Source: Colius striatus
Taxonomy: Eukaryota; Chordata; Aves; Coliiformes; Coliidae
Length of the DNA: 64,000 nt
NCBI RefSeq assembly: GCF_028858725.1
Contig: NC_084760.1
Coordinates: 79,242,367 to 79,306,366 of the forward strand
Direction: 5' to 3'
Under the pieces are notes generated by a model. It was not told the origin of the DNA and made no database searches. It worked only from the letters and a program-made list of their open reading frames with translations. How positions within the stretch are numbered: the first letter of the stretch is position 1; each line of letters begins with the position of its first letter. This document shows positions 50,977 through 64,000 of this stretch, piece by piece. The position numbers and the translations under genes were made by a program.

Positions 50977-51055
50977 CTCATTAGCTGTGTTGTGAGTTCC
51001 AACGATTCTGATAAAAGATGCAGGCTGTTTATCAAAAGTGATTGTTTGCCAGGAT
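50977..51055 (-). CDS. BTBD9: BTBD9 penultimate coding exon
   Basis: This is a 79-bp exon on the minus strand. The acceptor is TGGATTTTTCGTTTGTAG (ending at 51056) and the donor is GAG then GTAAGG (50971-50976). The first base completes a codon split with the upstream exon (phase 2, probably Lys), and 26 codons follow: SWQTITFDK, then QPASFIRIVGTHNTANE. The latter is the near-invariant end of the second F5/8 type C domain of BTBD9; human BTBD9 has SWQSVTFERQPASF and continues identically to NTANE. The exon ends on a codon boundary and joins in phase 0 to VFHCVHFEC in the terminal exon. The match in protein, phase and order makes the assignment firm. The first discoidin-like domain of the same protein has a related RIVGTHNTVNK motif, but NTANE plus VFHC identifies the second. 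Confidence 0.95.
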
Positions 51056-52229
51056 CTACAAACGAAAAATCCAGAAAGACATCCAAAATTAAACATTGTC
51101 ACAATAGAGAATCTGTTCAAGTGACAGTATTTACTATTATTACTTATAGGGCAAATAGAGAAACACTTTTCATCACCCGAATTTCCCGCAATCCTTGTTC
51201 ATTTTTATTTTTCAGTGCCTTGATTCTGCTTATGTTTTTTCATCCATACCTTATATTACTGTAATTTATATGCATGAGTAATAATCCTACTATTGTTCAA
51301 AGTTAAGAAAATGGTAAAAAAAAAATCTGAATCAAAGGCTAAAATCCTTGACTAATTTTGACTGTGTTAGATAAACAAAATATCAGACAAATAAAAGTAA
51401 ATGCGTCCACTTGTTAACCATTCATGAGAAATCAACAGGGCTTGGTTAAAGAAAATTACAGCTTTTGGGAAAAAAGTGACCCAAACTCTCAAACAAATTT
51501 CTCCCATTTTAAGTGGAGCAGTGGAGGTAGAGAAGCCAAGCTTCCTTGTCCTTCCAGTAAATCAGAAGTGACATAAAATGTTCTTTGTAGTTCAGGTTGT
51601 GAGGATTTCCCCATTCTGACACAGAGGCAGTGAGGAGAACAGACCGGCCCCTCAAAACTGCTGTATAATTTTTTTTTTTGGCTAGACTGAGAACACTAGA
51701 AGTAGATTGTAACTGCTATAATCTTCCTTCTTCATTCATATTCTTCTCATCTGCGAGAGGTACACTACCCTCAAGTAGCCACCACAGCAGGAAAGGGATC
51801 CCAATTAGTATCATATCTTTGTGCGTACAGAACATGCCAGGAGAAAAACAGAAGAAATAAAAAACAAAAATAGGAACTAGAGCTTCTAGTTTCATGCCAG
51901 TCTTTCATTACACTAGATTAGTACTTACACACATTAGAATTCAAATTGTTTTTAATTCATATGACATTCAAATGAAAGCTAGATACAGAATTTAACTTTT
52001 TAGCAAAACCAGAGTCCATCACAGAAGGCCTGAGCAAAAAAAAGTAGTGACGTCTAACTTGATTAACTCACTACAGAGGAGGAACTGTTTTCCCGAATGT
52101 GTTCAGAATAGCTTCAGAAGTGTTTATATAAAAAATAAGGCACCAAAGGCGATGGCAAGAGAAATATGGCAAAAGGGGTATCAAATTCAACTCGCCACAA
52201 GTAGTCTATGCCAAAGCCTGGCAATTTTA

Positions 52230-52510
52230 ACAGCTTGGTTGCTGACGATTTGTCGGGCATTTGAATTTTCCCTTAGTAGAGTTGCTGCTACCGGCAACAT
52301 CACCAGGCCGCCTGCATGATCACTCAGCCCACTGCCGCTGAGGGGACGAGATCACCGCATACTCCGTATGGATGATGCTTTATTCCAACTAATTGTTTAC
52401 ACCATGTGCTTTTATCTGCTAACACAAGCACCTCCTTTCACTCCACCCCGTGCCCACCTCTTCTGTACTCTCCACCTCTCGCGTTACAACCCGAGATCTT
52501 GCGGACGCCT
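52230..52510. other. small CpG-containing patch in BTBD9 intron
   Basis: In DNA otherwise almost free of CpG, about a dozen CpG dinucleotides cluster here (TGACGAT, GTCGGGC, CTACCGGC, GGCCGCC, GGACGAG, CTCCGTATG, CTCGCG, TGCGGACG). GC content is only moderate, so it is not a classical island. It may be a decayed repeat, an intronic promoter or an enhancer. Confidence 0.35.
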
Positions 52511-52769
52511 ACAACATAGCAGGAAACCTGTTTGTCCCAAACACAGCATTTCTGGGTTTAATTTAGTCAACTATTACTTTTATCAGTGCAGTCAGTTTGT
52601 ATTTGCTTGAAAGGATTATGAGCTCAATCAAGATCTATTTTCACGTAGTTTACTACTGAAAGCTTATTACTGCTTGAAGTAATAGATGTACAGTTTCTCA
52701 TCATAATAGTAAGCTGCAGTCTGTCCAGCCTCAGAGGTACAGCAGTTAACTAATGGCATGGTGAATTTA

Positions 52770-52853
52770 TATCCTATATTATATGTATTATTTATACAAT
52801 ATGTATTTTTATAGATTATATATATATATAATGTATATAATATATATTTTATG
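52770..52853. repeat. AT-rich low-complexity tract with (TA)n core
   Basis: This is almost pure A/T sequence with an alternating TA core at about 52816-52831 and an imperfect copy downstream. It is simple-repeat DNA with no coding content. Confidence 0.85.
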
Positions 52854-55068
52854 TCCTTAAAGTTCAAGCTGTTTCTTCAAGCTTTAAATGAAATATAAAA
52901 TAAGTACGGACTGTCAAGTTCTTGAAGATTGCTGTAATTTAAACATCTTTCCCTCAACCAGAACAACGCTTCTCGAGGTTCCTTCTCATTTCACTCTAGC
53001 ACGGTCAGTCAGTTAATCTTCTAGGCCAAACATAACTTATTCCTCAAGGTACAGAGCCCCAAAGAGTGGCTGGAACCATCAGACAATTGCAAAATTTACT
53101 TCCCATAACAAAGTACTGCCTTAGTTTGCATTATGCATATGCTTTTACATTTACACGCACGTACTTCACACAAGGAGAGTGATGACGTAAAAATCAAATT
53201 CCTCTATTTAGGGATTTAAAAAGAAGTGTTCTAAAGCTATTCTAAATAGGAGAGTTTAAAATGCTATAGAAGTCTACGTCTTCCTATCCTCTAAGGTAAA
53301 GTTTGTGCTATGTGACAAGAAAATAGGTTAATTAGGGACAACAGAATGAGTCTGTATTTATTTATAGTACTTCTGAGCACTGGTCACAAACCCATCATGA
53401 GAGTTCAGTGCAGATTTTTCAAAACTGGCAGTAAATGCCATTGTCTGTCAACATGAAGTGACAAGCACGAAGATGATGCATCTGTTCAGGAATGCAGCTG
53501 AAGAGTATGACAGATATTAACAGAGGTTGAGAAAAAGCCCTCTGAAGATCCTTTTGACAACACACTTCTAGATAATTTCCTTCAGGAAGCTTCCAAGTTC
53601 TTTTACTTCCCACTGCTACAATGCTACTTACTTTCTGCTACAATGTTGTCATTAGGATTGGATTCAGAGAATGGAATCATACAATTATAGAAGGAAAGGA
53701 TTATAGTTACCCTTTTAATATTATTATAACATGATAGAAAATAATATAAAAAATTCTTGAGGATGTGAGACTTGAGGGGAGATAGGGTTTTCAATAAATC
53801 TGATCCAAAGAATACTGTTTTGGTATGCATCCATTTTATTCCTTTCCCACTGGAAAAAGAAGCCAAAATTATATACAATTTGCAGAAGAGTTATTAAAAT
53901 TCAAGAATATTGCCACTAGAGAATTAGTACTTGATAAGATAATGAGAAAATTATGTCTCTTAGTTTATTTCCTGAGTAAAAGAAGAAAACAAAGACATAG
54001 AAAGCAACTCACATGGATTTGGAAAAAGTTACTTTTGAAATAAGCAAGGCAAACCTTCTTCACTATAAAGTTGCACTGGTTTTGACTTTACATTTGAGAC
54101 CACTGATACATTCAAACCAATATCTCTCCAGTACAGAGAGGTATTACCTCCTTATAGGCAGCAAAGAGGTAATTTATGTAGTGTAATTATACCCATATGG
54201 GAAGAGAGATTACTTACAGAACATTTTCAAGGCATATCTGCCCTCTTTTTGCATTTTTTTTCCTGATATAACAAATTCAGTAAGACTTCTATTTATGTAT
54301 CTAGCCATAACAATCGTTCAGTAGTTTTCCTCACTAAAATTAAAGTAATCACAGGTAATATTTAAATTTCTTTTAAATGTTCTGCTTTTACTCCTAGTTA
54401 TCTCTTCTGGCATTATTGCGATAATTTCAGTTTCTCTACAGAATCTTATTTTGTAAATTATTTTGTAGTCATACCACGCATATGTGCTTATTTTATACTT
54501 TCCTCACAACAGCCAGCCTTTCTATCCTCAAAATTGCTTTTGATGGTCTTTATAAAAATTTCCTCTGAACTTAAAACACAGCTCTGGCGTTTATACATAA
54601 GTGTGCCAGGAGCAGTAGCATTCTGACATATCAGAAGTACCTCATTTTTGGTCTGAGACTAGATACTTCTGTGTAATAGATGAAGTCTTCATCTTTACTT
54701 GCCATACACCAAGCAAACAAATCTTTCAAACTGGTGATAATACTTTCACTGTTTTTACCTAAAGAAGCTATTAGAACTTACTACTCTCACAAACTGAAAT
54801 TGCTGTCTTTGGACTTTCTGTATGTCCGTATTCCTTATTAGTGACCCTATAACAATTGATTTTTCAGGGTTTAGCCTTTTTAAATATTTGGGAAGTGTTG
54901 ATCTTTTTTTTTTTCTTTTTCTGCTTTCACACCTGTCTTGCAGGTTGATTCATTTTAGATTTTCTGCCCAAATCTGCAGCAGTCTTGGTCATCACTTTCA
55001 TAACAGAAATAATCACTATCTCAAGCTGACGTTTACATCTTGTAACAGAAGACTTGGGAGTGGCAGCC

Positions 55069-55092
55069 TACTCATATTTATACTCATATTTA
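55069..55092. repeat. 12-bp tandem duplication
   Basis: TACTCATATTTA occurs twice in exact tandem. It is a local duplication. Confidence 0.9.
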
Positions 55093-57847
55093 TATGCTGA
55101 AATGCAGCAGTATAAGTCATTGGCTGGCAAAGCTCCCCTGATATCACAGCTCCATTTTCCAAAAGAAATTAGCCTTCTTACCATCCTACAGTGTTGTATT
55201 TAACACTCTACATCTCACCTCAGCCACCTGAATTCTCTCTCGTTCTGCCCAACTCCCCTAAGGAGACGCAGTAATTGATGATTAGCATTCCAAAGCCATG
55301 CTTGCATCCTGTGAGCCTGTCATATTTAATTACATTTTAACTATATTCGTCTTCTATAATAGCCTGAACATAATTTAGATAATTATCTTTTGCTCTCTTA
55401 TTCTCTGACTCTGCCCATCTCACTTAGAGCTCCTTGCAATGAAAATCACTTTCTCTGCTCAAACATATAAACAGACTCTTGGGCCAAGTGCTTTCATCTC
55501 TCTAGCAGCAACAGCTGTCACTGAAAACTCAATGGCTTTGTGCATCTCACAATCTCTTCACCATATTCTATTCGGAGGAAGAAATTCATTACAAAGTCCT
55601 CCACTTTCATGTTTTTTTCCATCTTCTTCTTTACTAGGCTATTGCAAGAAGAATGCAAGAAATACTGATGTCCAAGTAAATGATAACAATAGCTTGCTAT
55701 TGCTTAAGCTACCTTTAGCTCCAAAATAGCAAGTCACCTCTTAAAGAAGAGGTGATTTTTTCCCAGCATTCAGAACACTTGCCTAGTTATCTCTATGAAA
55801 AGCTGCCATCTTTCAAAAGATTTATTACATATAATGGGATATAAATAGTGACCCTTCCCCATTATTTCCTTCCCTTCCAGAAAGAACAAATTAAGAAAGA
55901 AGTGAAAGCTTATCTTTTATTGAGGTTTTTCTCATGAGCCACTGGCACTACAGAATACACCTACACTGTGGGATCACCACAACAGCACTAATTACAGCTG
56001 AAACCATAATGAAACAGAAAGCTGTTACAATGTAACTAACATCCATTAAGCTGCAATAACCATATCGTATTCATATCAGGGCTTATTTTAGGCTAGGCAT
56101 GTAATTTTTGTATGTGTACATTGTGTCTCTTCACTTTCCAAGGTGACTTACGACCTCAACTTTTTGTTCCTCACCCCAAGAAGAAAAGCAAAGGAACGTT
56201 GGAAGCAAATGTGGAAATAAACAACAAATCCTGAAAAATTTCTATTACCATTAAGTAACCTCCATTTACTTTCTAATCCTTGATCACGTGCTCAGTTTTA
56301 TGGCAAGTGACAAAACAAACAAACAAAATACCCTACATACCACATAAAATGCCCAAATCCACAAAGGATGAATCGAAAGATATAACAATACTTCCATTTT
56401 CTGATTCATGGATGTAATCTATCCTGGTAAAAACATTACCGTGAATAAATCAATAACTTAATACTGCACACATCTCAATGCAGGATATTTGTAACACTGA
56501 AGACCATACCTGCTTTGCCAGCAGCAGCAAATGTATACTTTGCAGAACCATTCAGTTCAGCAACATCTGAGCATCTCGTTTTCCTTGGGTTATTAGATGA
56601 TCTCATGTAACAACGAATTTCAAGGTAAACAAACATAACTACAAAACAACTCTTTTGAATATTAGGCATTCCTTTCTTAGGCGGATCAATGGGCTAGTTT
56701 CACAGGAGACCTATAATTTGGACAATCTTTTTTAGTAATATTTATTTATAAATGTGTTGAGAGTGTGCAGAACAACAAAAGTTAGAAGAGCAATAAACAT
56801 ACTAAGAGCAAGTTTTCTTACACTGTCAAAGAACTTGTCCATGGCAAATAACAGAAGGCTGAAGAAGTTGTACATTTAAGTGAGGCTGACCACAAAAAAC
56901 AAGGGCGTTTGTCCTAAGACAGAAACAGCCAAGATTCTGACTCCAAATTATTTTGTAAGGTAAACTGGAAGGTTACTGACAATGCAAAATTTAATTCTGG
57001 CAAAGGCATTACCTATAAGGTTTAAAAAACACAGTGATCATTTCCTATCAGCTTCACATTTATCCTCCAAAGCAGGGTTATGTAATGATAAAACATGCAA
57101 TGTCTTAACTCGTCATCTTACTAATCTTCTTTAATATTGAAAAATGATCATGGTAAAATCAAGCAAAATATAGCAATGTAGTCATGCCACAACTCTCAAG
57201 GAATACAAGCCTCTGCACTAAAAGGAATACTTGTAGACTAAGTACATTGCTGCAGGAAGAGCTGCTCAGATATCCATCTCAATGTCTCAAAATTGTACAT
57301 TCTTCAATCTCAGTAAACATTTTGTTATAATTAATTACCTTATGTTCAGATTTTTTTTCAGCATCTTTTAACTTTTCATAAGGCAGAAAGGTTTCACCTT
57401 TCACTAAAAACCATGTTTCTATCATCTGATTTCCTTTTTAGCCTGGTAGAAATGTCATATTAAGTCAAGAAGAAAGAGTATAAAGAGGAGAAAACAGAGT
57501 TTTACGATCAATCTCGGGAATAAGAATATAGAGACCAAGTCTCTTAGTTTCAGTATCCAGAATTATCCCCTACCTACAATACACATGCTATACTTATGAA
57601 CCTAACATTGGTTCTACAAAACCTAATTCATTAATGCTGTGAAGTAATTTTAGCTATATTGGTGGCACGTGTTGAAAACAGGCATTGTTCTATGTTCAAG
57701 TACATCACAGACGACAGTCAAACAAAGCTGACAATAAGGATGTTTTAAGATGAAACACGGGGAAGGTGTGCTCAGAACCAAGAAGTCTGAATGGTTTTAT
57801 AGTCAGATAAATGACAGAAACAACTTGGGATGAAAACACCATGGCAC

Positions 57848-57861
57848 ATCACCATGGTGAT
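57848..57861. repeat. perfect 14-bp palindrome
   Basis: ATCACCATGGTGAT is its own reverse complement. It is preceded by a partial copy (CACCATGG) ten bases upstream. No known site is implied. Confidence 0.8.
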
Positions 57862-60800
57862 TTACACGACTCAGAAGGCAGCTCAAAATCAGTGAGGAAT
57901 TCTGGCAGCAGCTGGCCTCTCTCAGATTCAGTTGGGATATGTAGTTGCACAGATAAATACACAGATGAAGAACAGCTAGTGCGGCATATGCAAGAAGGAG
58001 CACAGCAGGCAGAATCCAAAATCCAGTCCAAATCCCATCTACTTTCCAACACAGAAAAAAAATCCCTTCCTGGTCAGACCAAAAGATGCTGTACAAATAT
58101 TAACCCAGGAAGGAAGACAATCAAAAAGAGAATCAATAAAGATATAAAAAATGTCTGAATATGAGAAACATATTTAGCAGCTGATCAAACAATTAAGGCA
58201 GTTTTTCTTTCCTTCAGTACTTTCACTTTTCAAAGCAGAATGAAAACACATTTACTGAAAAGCCATCCTGTGTCTAGCACTTACAGTAGAAGCAGTGGTT
58301 ATCTGTAAATTGTGAGAACTAGTTTACAGTTAAAATGTAATTTCTTGTTAGAAACTTGAAAGTTTGCTATTTTATGATAGAAGCTTTAGAAAGTCATCTG
58401 ACAAGAATAAAAAAGGCAAAGCCATTGAGAAGTCTAGTTTGTACTGAAACTTTAATGTAATAATAAGAATAATTATAAAATATCTCTAGTAATAATAATA
58501 ATCCATGAAAGGAAATTAATGTTTGCTTTGATTTTTAATTCCAAGACTATGCAACAGATATTTGACACATAGTACTATTTATTTTGAAAAAAACAATTTT
58601 GGGAAAAAAAGAGCCATTTTTTTCTATATGATGTGTTATGAAGTAATAACATATACACCTATTTACATCATCAGCTGGACAATTTTCTTCTTGGCCTCTG
58701 AAGGGAAATTCAAGTCTTTGATGGCATAGGAGAAAAATCCAATACCTAAAAGAAACAAGTACTGATACTATGGGTACGATTTGGTGTTGCTTATTTTCTC
58801 TGAGGGAGAACTGACCTAACATCCAAATTGATGTCAGAGTTACTGTAATGTTTTTTTCATTTTCCTCACAGCAACATGCTGAGAACACGCCAGCCACATG
58901 ATAAATTGGAGCAAAGCTAAAACTTCAATGCATATGGCACACACAGAACTGCAGTGAAATAACTGTATGGCAAAGCATTCAAAGGAGACTCAAGCACTGC
59001 AATTTAAACTCCTCGCTACTCTGTTTGAGGCTCAGTCTAAAGATCCACACATATTTGTGGCTGAAAAGCAACAAGGTACAAGTGGGAAAAAAGATAAATT
59101 AACAATTTGAAAACCTTCTTGTGATCCTGAATCACTGTTACAAAACACAGAAGCTGGATCTTTCTTCAATGAACTAGACTCAGCTAAAATAAAAGCTTGC
59201 AAATGGAATGTTAGATGCAGAGTTTCCACACTTCTGGGAGGCTTTCAACCATCTGAAATCGAATACAACTCTGACTTCTCTCTATGAAATCTTAATTCTT
59301 CATGCTTAGTAAGGCAGCTCTGTGAAGCTGGAGTCTCTTTCTTCTTTTGCCTTACTACAGTATTTAAAAATGTGAGCATAAAAACACATACTTACTTCAA
59401 TGCCTCTATCATTCAGGGCTTTTAAGTGCAATAATTACTAAACTGACCCTTTATTATCTGTCTGACTTACTCCAGCAGTCATTACTAGAGGCACAATGAA
59501 CAGATTAATGAGAGTCCTCAGTTTATTTTCATGAAATGAGACTTGAGATTGAGCTTAACAATGTAGCAATTTCCCAGACATCTTGCTTGAATATACTTCA
59601 TCTTTGTATCACATGAACAGCAAGTTCAGCAACTCTGGATGAGGTATTTGGATTTTTGCTTCATGTAAAATAGGATGAGGCGTGGTTGAAATACACTCTG
59701 ACATCACAAGTACAAGAGTAGTTCCTTTTATCCTGTTCCACCCTGACCTGGCAGGCGCAAGACAGAATGAAGGACTGTACAAATATTAGGAAAACGGTTA
59801 TTTTCTCACTCGAGGTATGGCAGGACAGTAGCTGCACGCCATACCGATGGGGAGCAACAGAAAAAGTGATGTGAGCATGCAGGCAGTTGGAAAGGCAAAA
59901 GGGTGCAGAAATGGACGAGATGTTTTGTTATGAGAGAAAACCACCCTATGAAAATAGTTAAGGAGAAGAATGATGGCTGAAAATGGATACAAGGGAATTC
60001 TGCAGATGGGATCACAGAGTGAAGTGGAAGAACCAGAGGAGGACAGGAGGAAAAAGTTGCTATGTTTGTGGCTAAATATAAGGAACTACCAATTTGAGTA
60101 CATAATGTGCTATGTGGAGTTCTGAGGAAAGGTATTCACACACTTTAAATCTTATCTTTATAGCTAAAGAAATAATCACATCATGATTGAGATTAGCCTG
60201 GTTTCACAAAAGTATACCCAGAAAACAAAAATAACCAAAATTGAGTTTGCCTCTAACATTGTGTAAAGCAGAATTACCTTGTGACTTGAAATCCTTACAC
60301 AACATGGAAAACATCCTTCTGTATATCTGAAAAGTGGTTTAGAACGTTAACTGCATAACCTAGATCTCTCTAGGTGTTCTTTACCAGAGATTTATTATAA
60401 AATACAGAAGCATCTGAAAACTGGAAATGCACATAGCACATCATAGGATAGAAATACAGAAAAATGGACAAGAGCAGTACACCTCAAAGTTGAAAATTAT
60501 TCTTAAAAAAACAACCAACCAAACCAAAACCAATCAGAAGACAGTGAATACATTTTGTTAACGAATCTTGCTTCCATATCCCAAAGAGCTTTTAATATGA
60601 AAGTACTAATTACATTCATACAAAAAAACTACAGAAAAAAAATTGAGGTGAACTGAAGGGATTGAAGCTGATGTGAAGTTAAGATTGCAAGTTTTAAAAC
60701 ATTTATCAGCTTATATATATAGCATTTATACTCTGAATAACAACGAGTGAGTCCATCAGGATGTGTGTTGGGTAGGAGATATAATGCAATACATTATAAA

Positions 60801-62880
60801 CCTTCTGAAAAAGAATTCACATCCTCCACAATAAAATAACAAAACTGTCCCCAAGCAGCCATATAGACAGTTGATAACAATTGCCTTAGAACTGTTCATC
60901 AATAAACAATATTCATCAGAGTATTAGACCCTTTTTTCCTACTGAGGGATTGAACATGGTATGTCTGCTGCCAATGGATTAGATCCCGTTTCACAATAAC
61001 TACAAAAGAGAACTTTAAAGAATGATACCGAGTTGATAATTGTCATGATAACTTGTTTTGAATTTGTCTTTACAGGGCTTATTTTACCAAAAGTGTCATT
61101 AACTCTGAGGTCTGACTCCTACTGGCCTTTGGTAACTTTTGTTTTTCATTTGACTTTCAGACTCTTTGTCAGTAAATTCTTCTAATGAGTGCAAGTCTCT
61201 TGTTCAACATCAACATGCTCAAGCCCACTTATCATAAATATTTAGAAAACCAGAAAGGAACGCGACTATTTTTCATTACTGTCATACTGTGTAGAGAAAA
61301 ACAGCTTATTGTGGGAAGGGGGAAAAAAAAGAGCCTCCATAGAGCATTGGAAAATTGACAATTACACAACCAGTACACACTAATTGGTCCTCACTTAGGG
61401 AAGGTACATGAGCTTTCCCCGTGAAGACAACAGACACTCAGTTTCTGTCTTCCGCATTTCAAAAATGGGAGAAGAGGAGGTCAGGAGTAGCCTGTTGGTT
61501 CCTGGCTTTGAGCACTGACTTCTCAATTTACACAAAATACTACATTAAAAAGACCAATAAAATAACTCAAAAGCAGCATATTGTTAATTTATGTTCATTA
61601 TTGTTCATGCTTCAGTAAATAATATATATACATTTGGCAGTCTGAAATTCACATAGTTTTCTTTCTCATCATTTTGTTTGCCACTTACTGATCAGACACA
61701 TCTGTTGATGTCTGTGTTTGCTACCTTTGTGGTTTATCCTACCCCTTGTGCCAGAGATTCAACAAAATGTTTTGGAAACCTCATGTGACCTTGCAAGACA
61801 GCACACTAATGACTAACTCCACTGAAAGACCATGTAGACAGAAATCCAGGCAGCAAACAGCAAATAAAACAACTCCTGCCCACATCCTAGCTGCCTGTCT
61901 TTGAAGACAGGAAAGAGAACAGAGAACGCTATTAGCAAAATAAATTTTCTCATTGCAAGTGTTCTGACTCTTTGAATGTGGACCTCTGTGAAATTCTCAA
62001 GTGTTTTAACTCCATCCACTTTCATTTGCTACTGCAGCATATCACACACAGAAAACCAAGTTAATTATTTTCCTGGAGCCTACTGTAGTATATTAAACAC
62101 ATAACTAATGCCAGAAAGGGTAAACCTGGGATTTCAAGACCTTATCAACTGCTTACACTGCACTCACATCTCCAAAATTTGTAACAGAAACAGACAGAAT
62201 TTGGAGTGTACTTTTTGAAAAGAACTCATATTTTAGCCCGACACAAATACATGTACAATGATTTTTAGCTGACTTGCTCTGAGACACTTACAGTCAGGCA
62301 ATCAGTCTCATGCAAGGACATAGCTACTTTTCATTTACTTTAAACAAAGACACATAAACCTAAGTGATGCCAATATTTATACCAATGGAGGACTAGTCTC
62401 TTTTGGGCTTGGATGTCCAAGTATTCATAAAAAAGATTAAGATTTGTCTGAGGCAAAAAATAGTTGCAAAATTTGACCATATTAGCATATTCTTGCTTTT
62501 TCTTGGGGAATGCATGAATCACCTGACTAAAAGGCATTCTGAGGCAGATTTCTCTCTGTTGGAGCTGTATTGTTTGCATAAAATACCAATGTAAACATGG
62601 TAGGAGGAAGGACAGTGAAAAAAAAATAATTAGAATCTCTTGAATCTAGCATGAGTACCTTTAACATTACACTATGACATTAAACCAGACGAACTGCACT
62701 ACCTCTGCCTTACTACAGCATCTGCTAATTTTGGTTAAAATCTAACTCTTCATCTCTCTGTTGTTGTTAACCCCCCCTGGCCCCAGCCACATGAAGTGAA
62801 AATAATTTGCTGTTTTCATGGAAAAAAATCAACATGTTTTCAATTTGTTGAAATTAGAAACTTATAGAAACTAAACAAAA

Positions 62881-63023
62881 GTCTCCTTCCTTGGGAGGTC
62901 GTCAAGACCCGCCTGGACATATTCCTATGTGACCTGATCTAGGTGACCCTGCTTCTGTAGGGGGGTTGGACTACATGATCTCTAAAGGTCCCTTCCAACC
63001 CCTACCATTCTATGATTCTATGA
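62881..63023 (+). mobile_element. CR1 LINE 3' tail fragment
   Basis: Only the last 140 or so bases of a CR1 are present, from GTCTCCTTCCTTGGGAGG to CCATTCTATGATTCTATGA. The conserved stem region (GACCTGATCTAGGTGACC) and the tail repeats are intact. It lies inside the BTBD9 intron, opposite to the gene's direction. Its close match to the CR1 3' consensus suggests modest age. Confidence 0.95.
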
Positions 63024-64000
63024 AAAAAGTAGTTTTTTCACATATTCCTACCAATGGCAGGTTCAATTTTATTTTCTTCATTAAGATGTCTGCATCACCA
63101 TATCAAAACCTTGCCCAACAATTTAAAATGTCTTCATCCAGTGCAGGAGTCACTGAATGATGATCTCTCTTCTGTTCTACATTCAACTGTTTTTGAGTAC
63201 TAAGAATATAGTACTATGTTTCAATATTTGTCAGTAAAATAAAAATGGTCCAGTTCCAAGTCTCTGCAATTATGAACTTCTGTACTTTACAGATCAGTCC
63301 TAACATTTGGAGCATTTGGCAGTTATCAAGTATTTTCTATATTTATTCTAAATATTCAATGTATGAAAATATACATATATTATTGTATATGTTTACATTT
63401 CTATATGATACATATTTATACAGTATTCAGAGTTATCAACCTGCCATTACAATCAAAGTAATTTTTGAGCTGAAGTAATTTCAGCATTTCTGCAAATTCT
63501 ACTTGAAAAGAAAATTTTCTTTCCTGTGATGATGTGACTGTAAAAAAAAAAAAGTCCGATTTGCTGATCATAAAGGGCAAGAGATTTAAATGGAACATGA
63601 AAAAGTGCTGTCAAATGCAAAGAAATCACCTGAAAATTGGGAAGGGGAAGGCACAAACCTTTCAACTTATCTCATTTACAGATGATACAGTATTTAAATA
63701 TAACTGCAGAGGATATAAAACTATAAAAGAGAAGTAAGATTTTTAAATTGATGCTTTTCCTTTAGGATTTTTTAGTCCTTGTAAAACTGCATTGTTCTGG
63801 AGTCCACTGAGCTTTTGTAACTGTAAGCTTCAGGACCAGGCCTTTGTGTTTGCTTGGAGCAGACAGCTACAGACAGCGATAGGACTGAGTCTGTAGACAT
63901 CAGGATTAAAGACTGGCCTTTTGCCAGCTGGATGCATGTCTGTCAGAATAAGAAATCAGGCAAAATGCAATTCTCTAATCTCCATGAAAATAGCTACTGC
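63024..64000. other. AT-rich intronic stretch
   Basis: This is BTBD9 intron continuing to the window edge. It has an A/T-only-like patch at about 63332-63422 and an A12 run at 63542-63553. No exon or RNA gene is seen. Confidence 0.6.

Larger units (their letters stand above)
51056..62880 (-). other. BTBD9 intron (upstream edge outside window)
   Basis: No earlier BTBD9 exon (BTB, BACK or first discoidin-like domain) is visible to the right of 51055, so this intron is longer than about 12.9 kb. It is AT-rich. It contains a T11 run at 51669-51679, an AT-rich satellite-like patch at 52770-52853, a small CpG-containing patch at 52230-52510, a 12-bp tandem duplication at 55069-55092 and a perfect 14-bp palindrome at 57848-57861. 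The 115-codon frame at 57811-58158 (+) has no splice borders or known domain. Confidence 0.7.

Noticed and set aside
53665..53705. GAATCATACAATTATAGAAGG resembling a minus-strand CR1 tail
   Set aside because: Too degenerate, and no upstream CR1 consensus follows it.
57811..58158. 115-codon plus-strand frame with hydrophilic composition
   Set aside because: A stop immediately precedes the ATG, there are no splice signals, no known family, and it lies antisense in a BTBD9 intron.

Overview
This window is vertebrate nuclear DNA, most likely from a bird. It is AT-rich and almost entirely non-coding. It carries three CR1 LINE copies, each ending in the (ATTCTRTGA) 3' tail typical of sauropsid CR1, and one long terminal repeat of a type I associate with avian endogenous retroviruses. 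Real coding sequence is confined to short, splice-bounded exons; most open frames of 60 to 150 codons are chance or repeat shadows.

The one gene I can name is BTBD9, on the minus strand. Two exons are visible. One is a 79-bp internal exon (50977-51055), bounded by a good acceptor and GTAAGG, that encodes the end of the second F5/8 (discoidin-like) domain (QPASFIRIVGTHNTANE). The other is the terminal coding exon (starting at 46287), which opens with VFHCVHFEC. The terminal exon is odd: its expected frame hits TAA after 20 codons, while a tail resembling the BTBD9 C-terminus continues in another frame to 46092. This looks like a one-base insertion. Everything from 51056 to the right edge is BTBD9 intron. 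46288-50976 is the last intron. Sequence left of 46092 is 3' UTR and then downstream DNA.

Layout from left to right: 1-9.8 kb, non-coding with one splice-bounded exon candidate; 9.8-10.9 kb, solo-like LTR on minus; 12.86-13.65 kb, a strong CpG island whose transcript I cannot identify; 13.65-29.6 kb, non-coding with several regulatory-looking patches; 29.6-33.1 kb, a dead CR1 with ORF1 (coiled coil and GDSL esterase) and ORF2 (endonuclease and reverse transcriptase) remnants; 36.76-37.37 kb, a second CR1 3' fragment; 37.4-46 kb, AT-rich DNA and the BTBD9 3' UTR; 46.1-64 kb, the BTBD9 3' exons and introns, with a small CR1 tail at 62.9 kb.

I found no tRNA, rRNA, recognisable microRNA or CRISPR array. 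There is no sign of a new multigene system. The items most worth checking are the BTBD9 frameshift, the orphan CpG island, and a few splice-bounded exon candidates.
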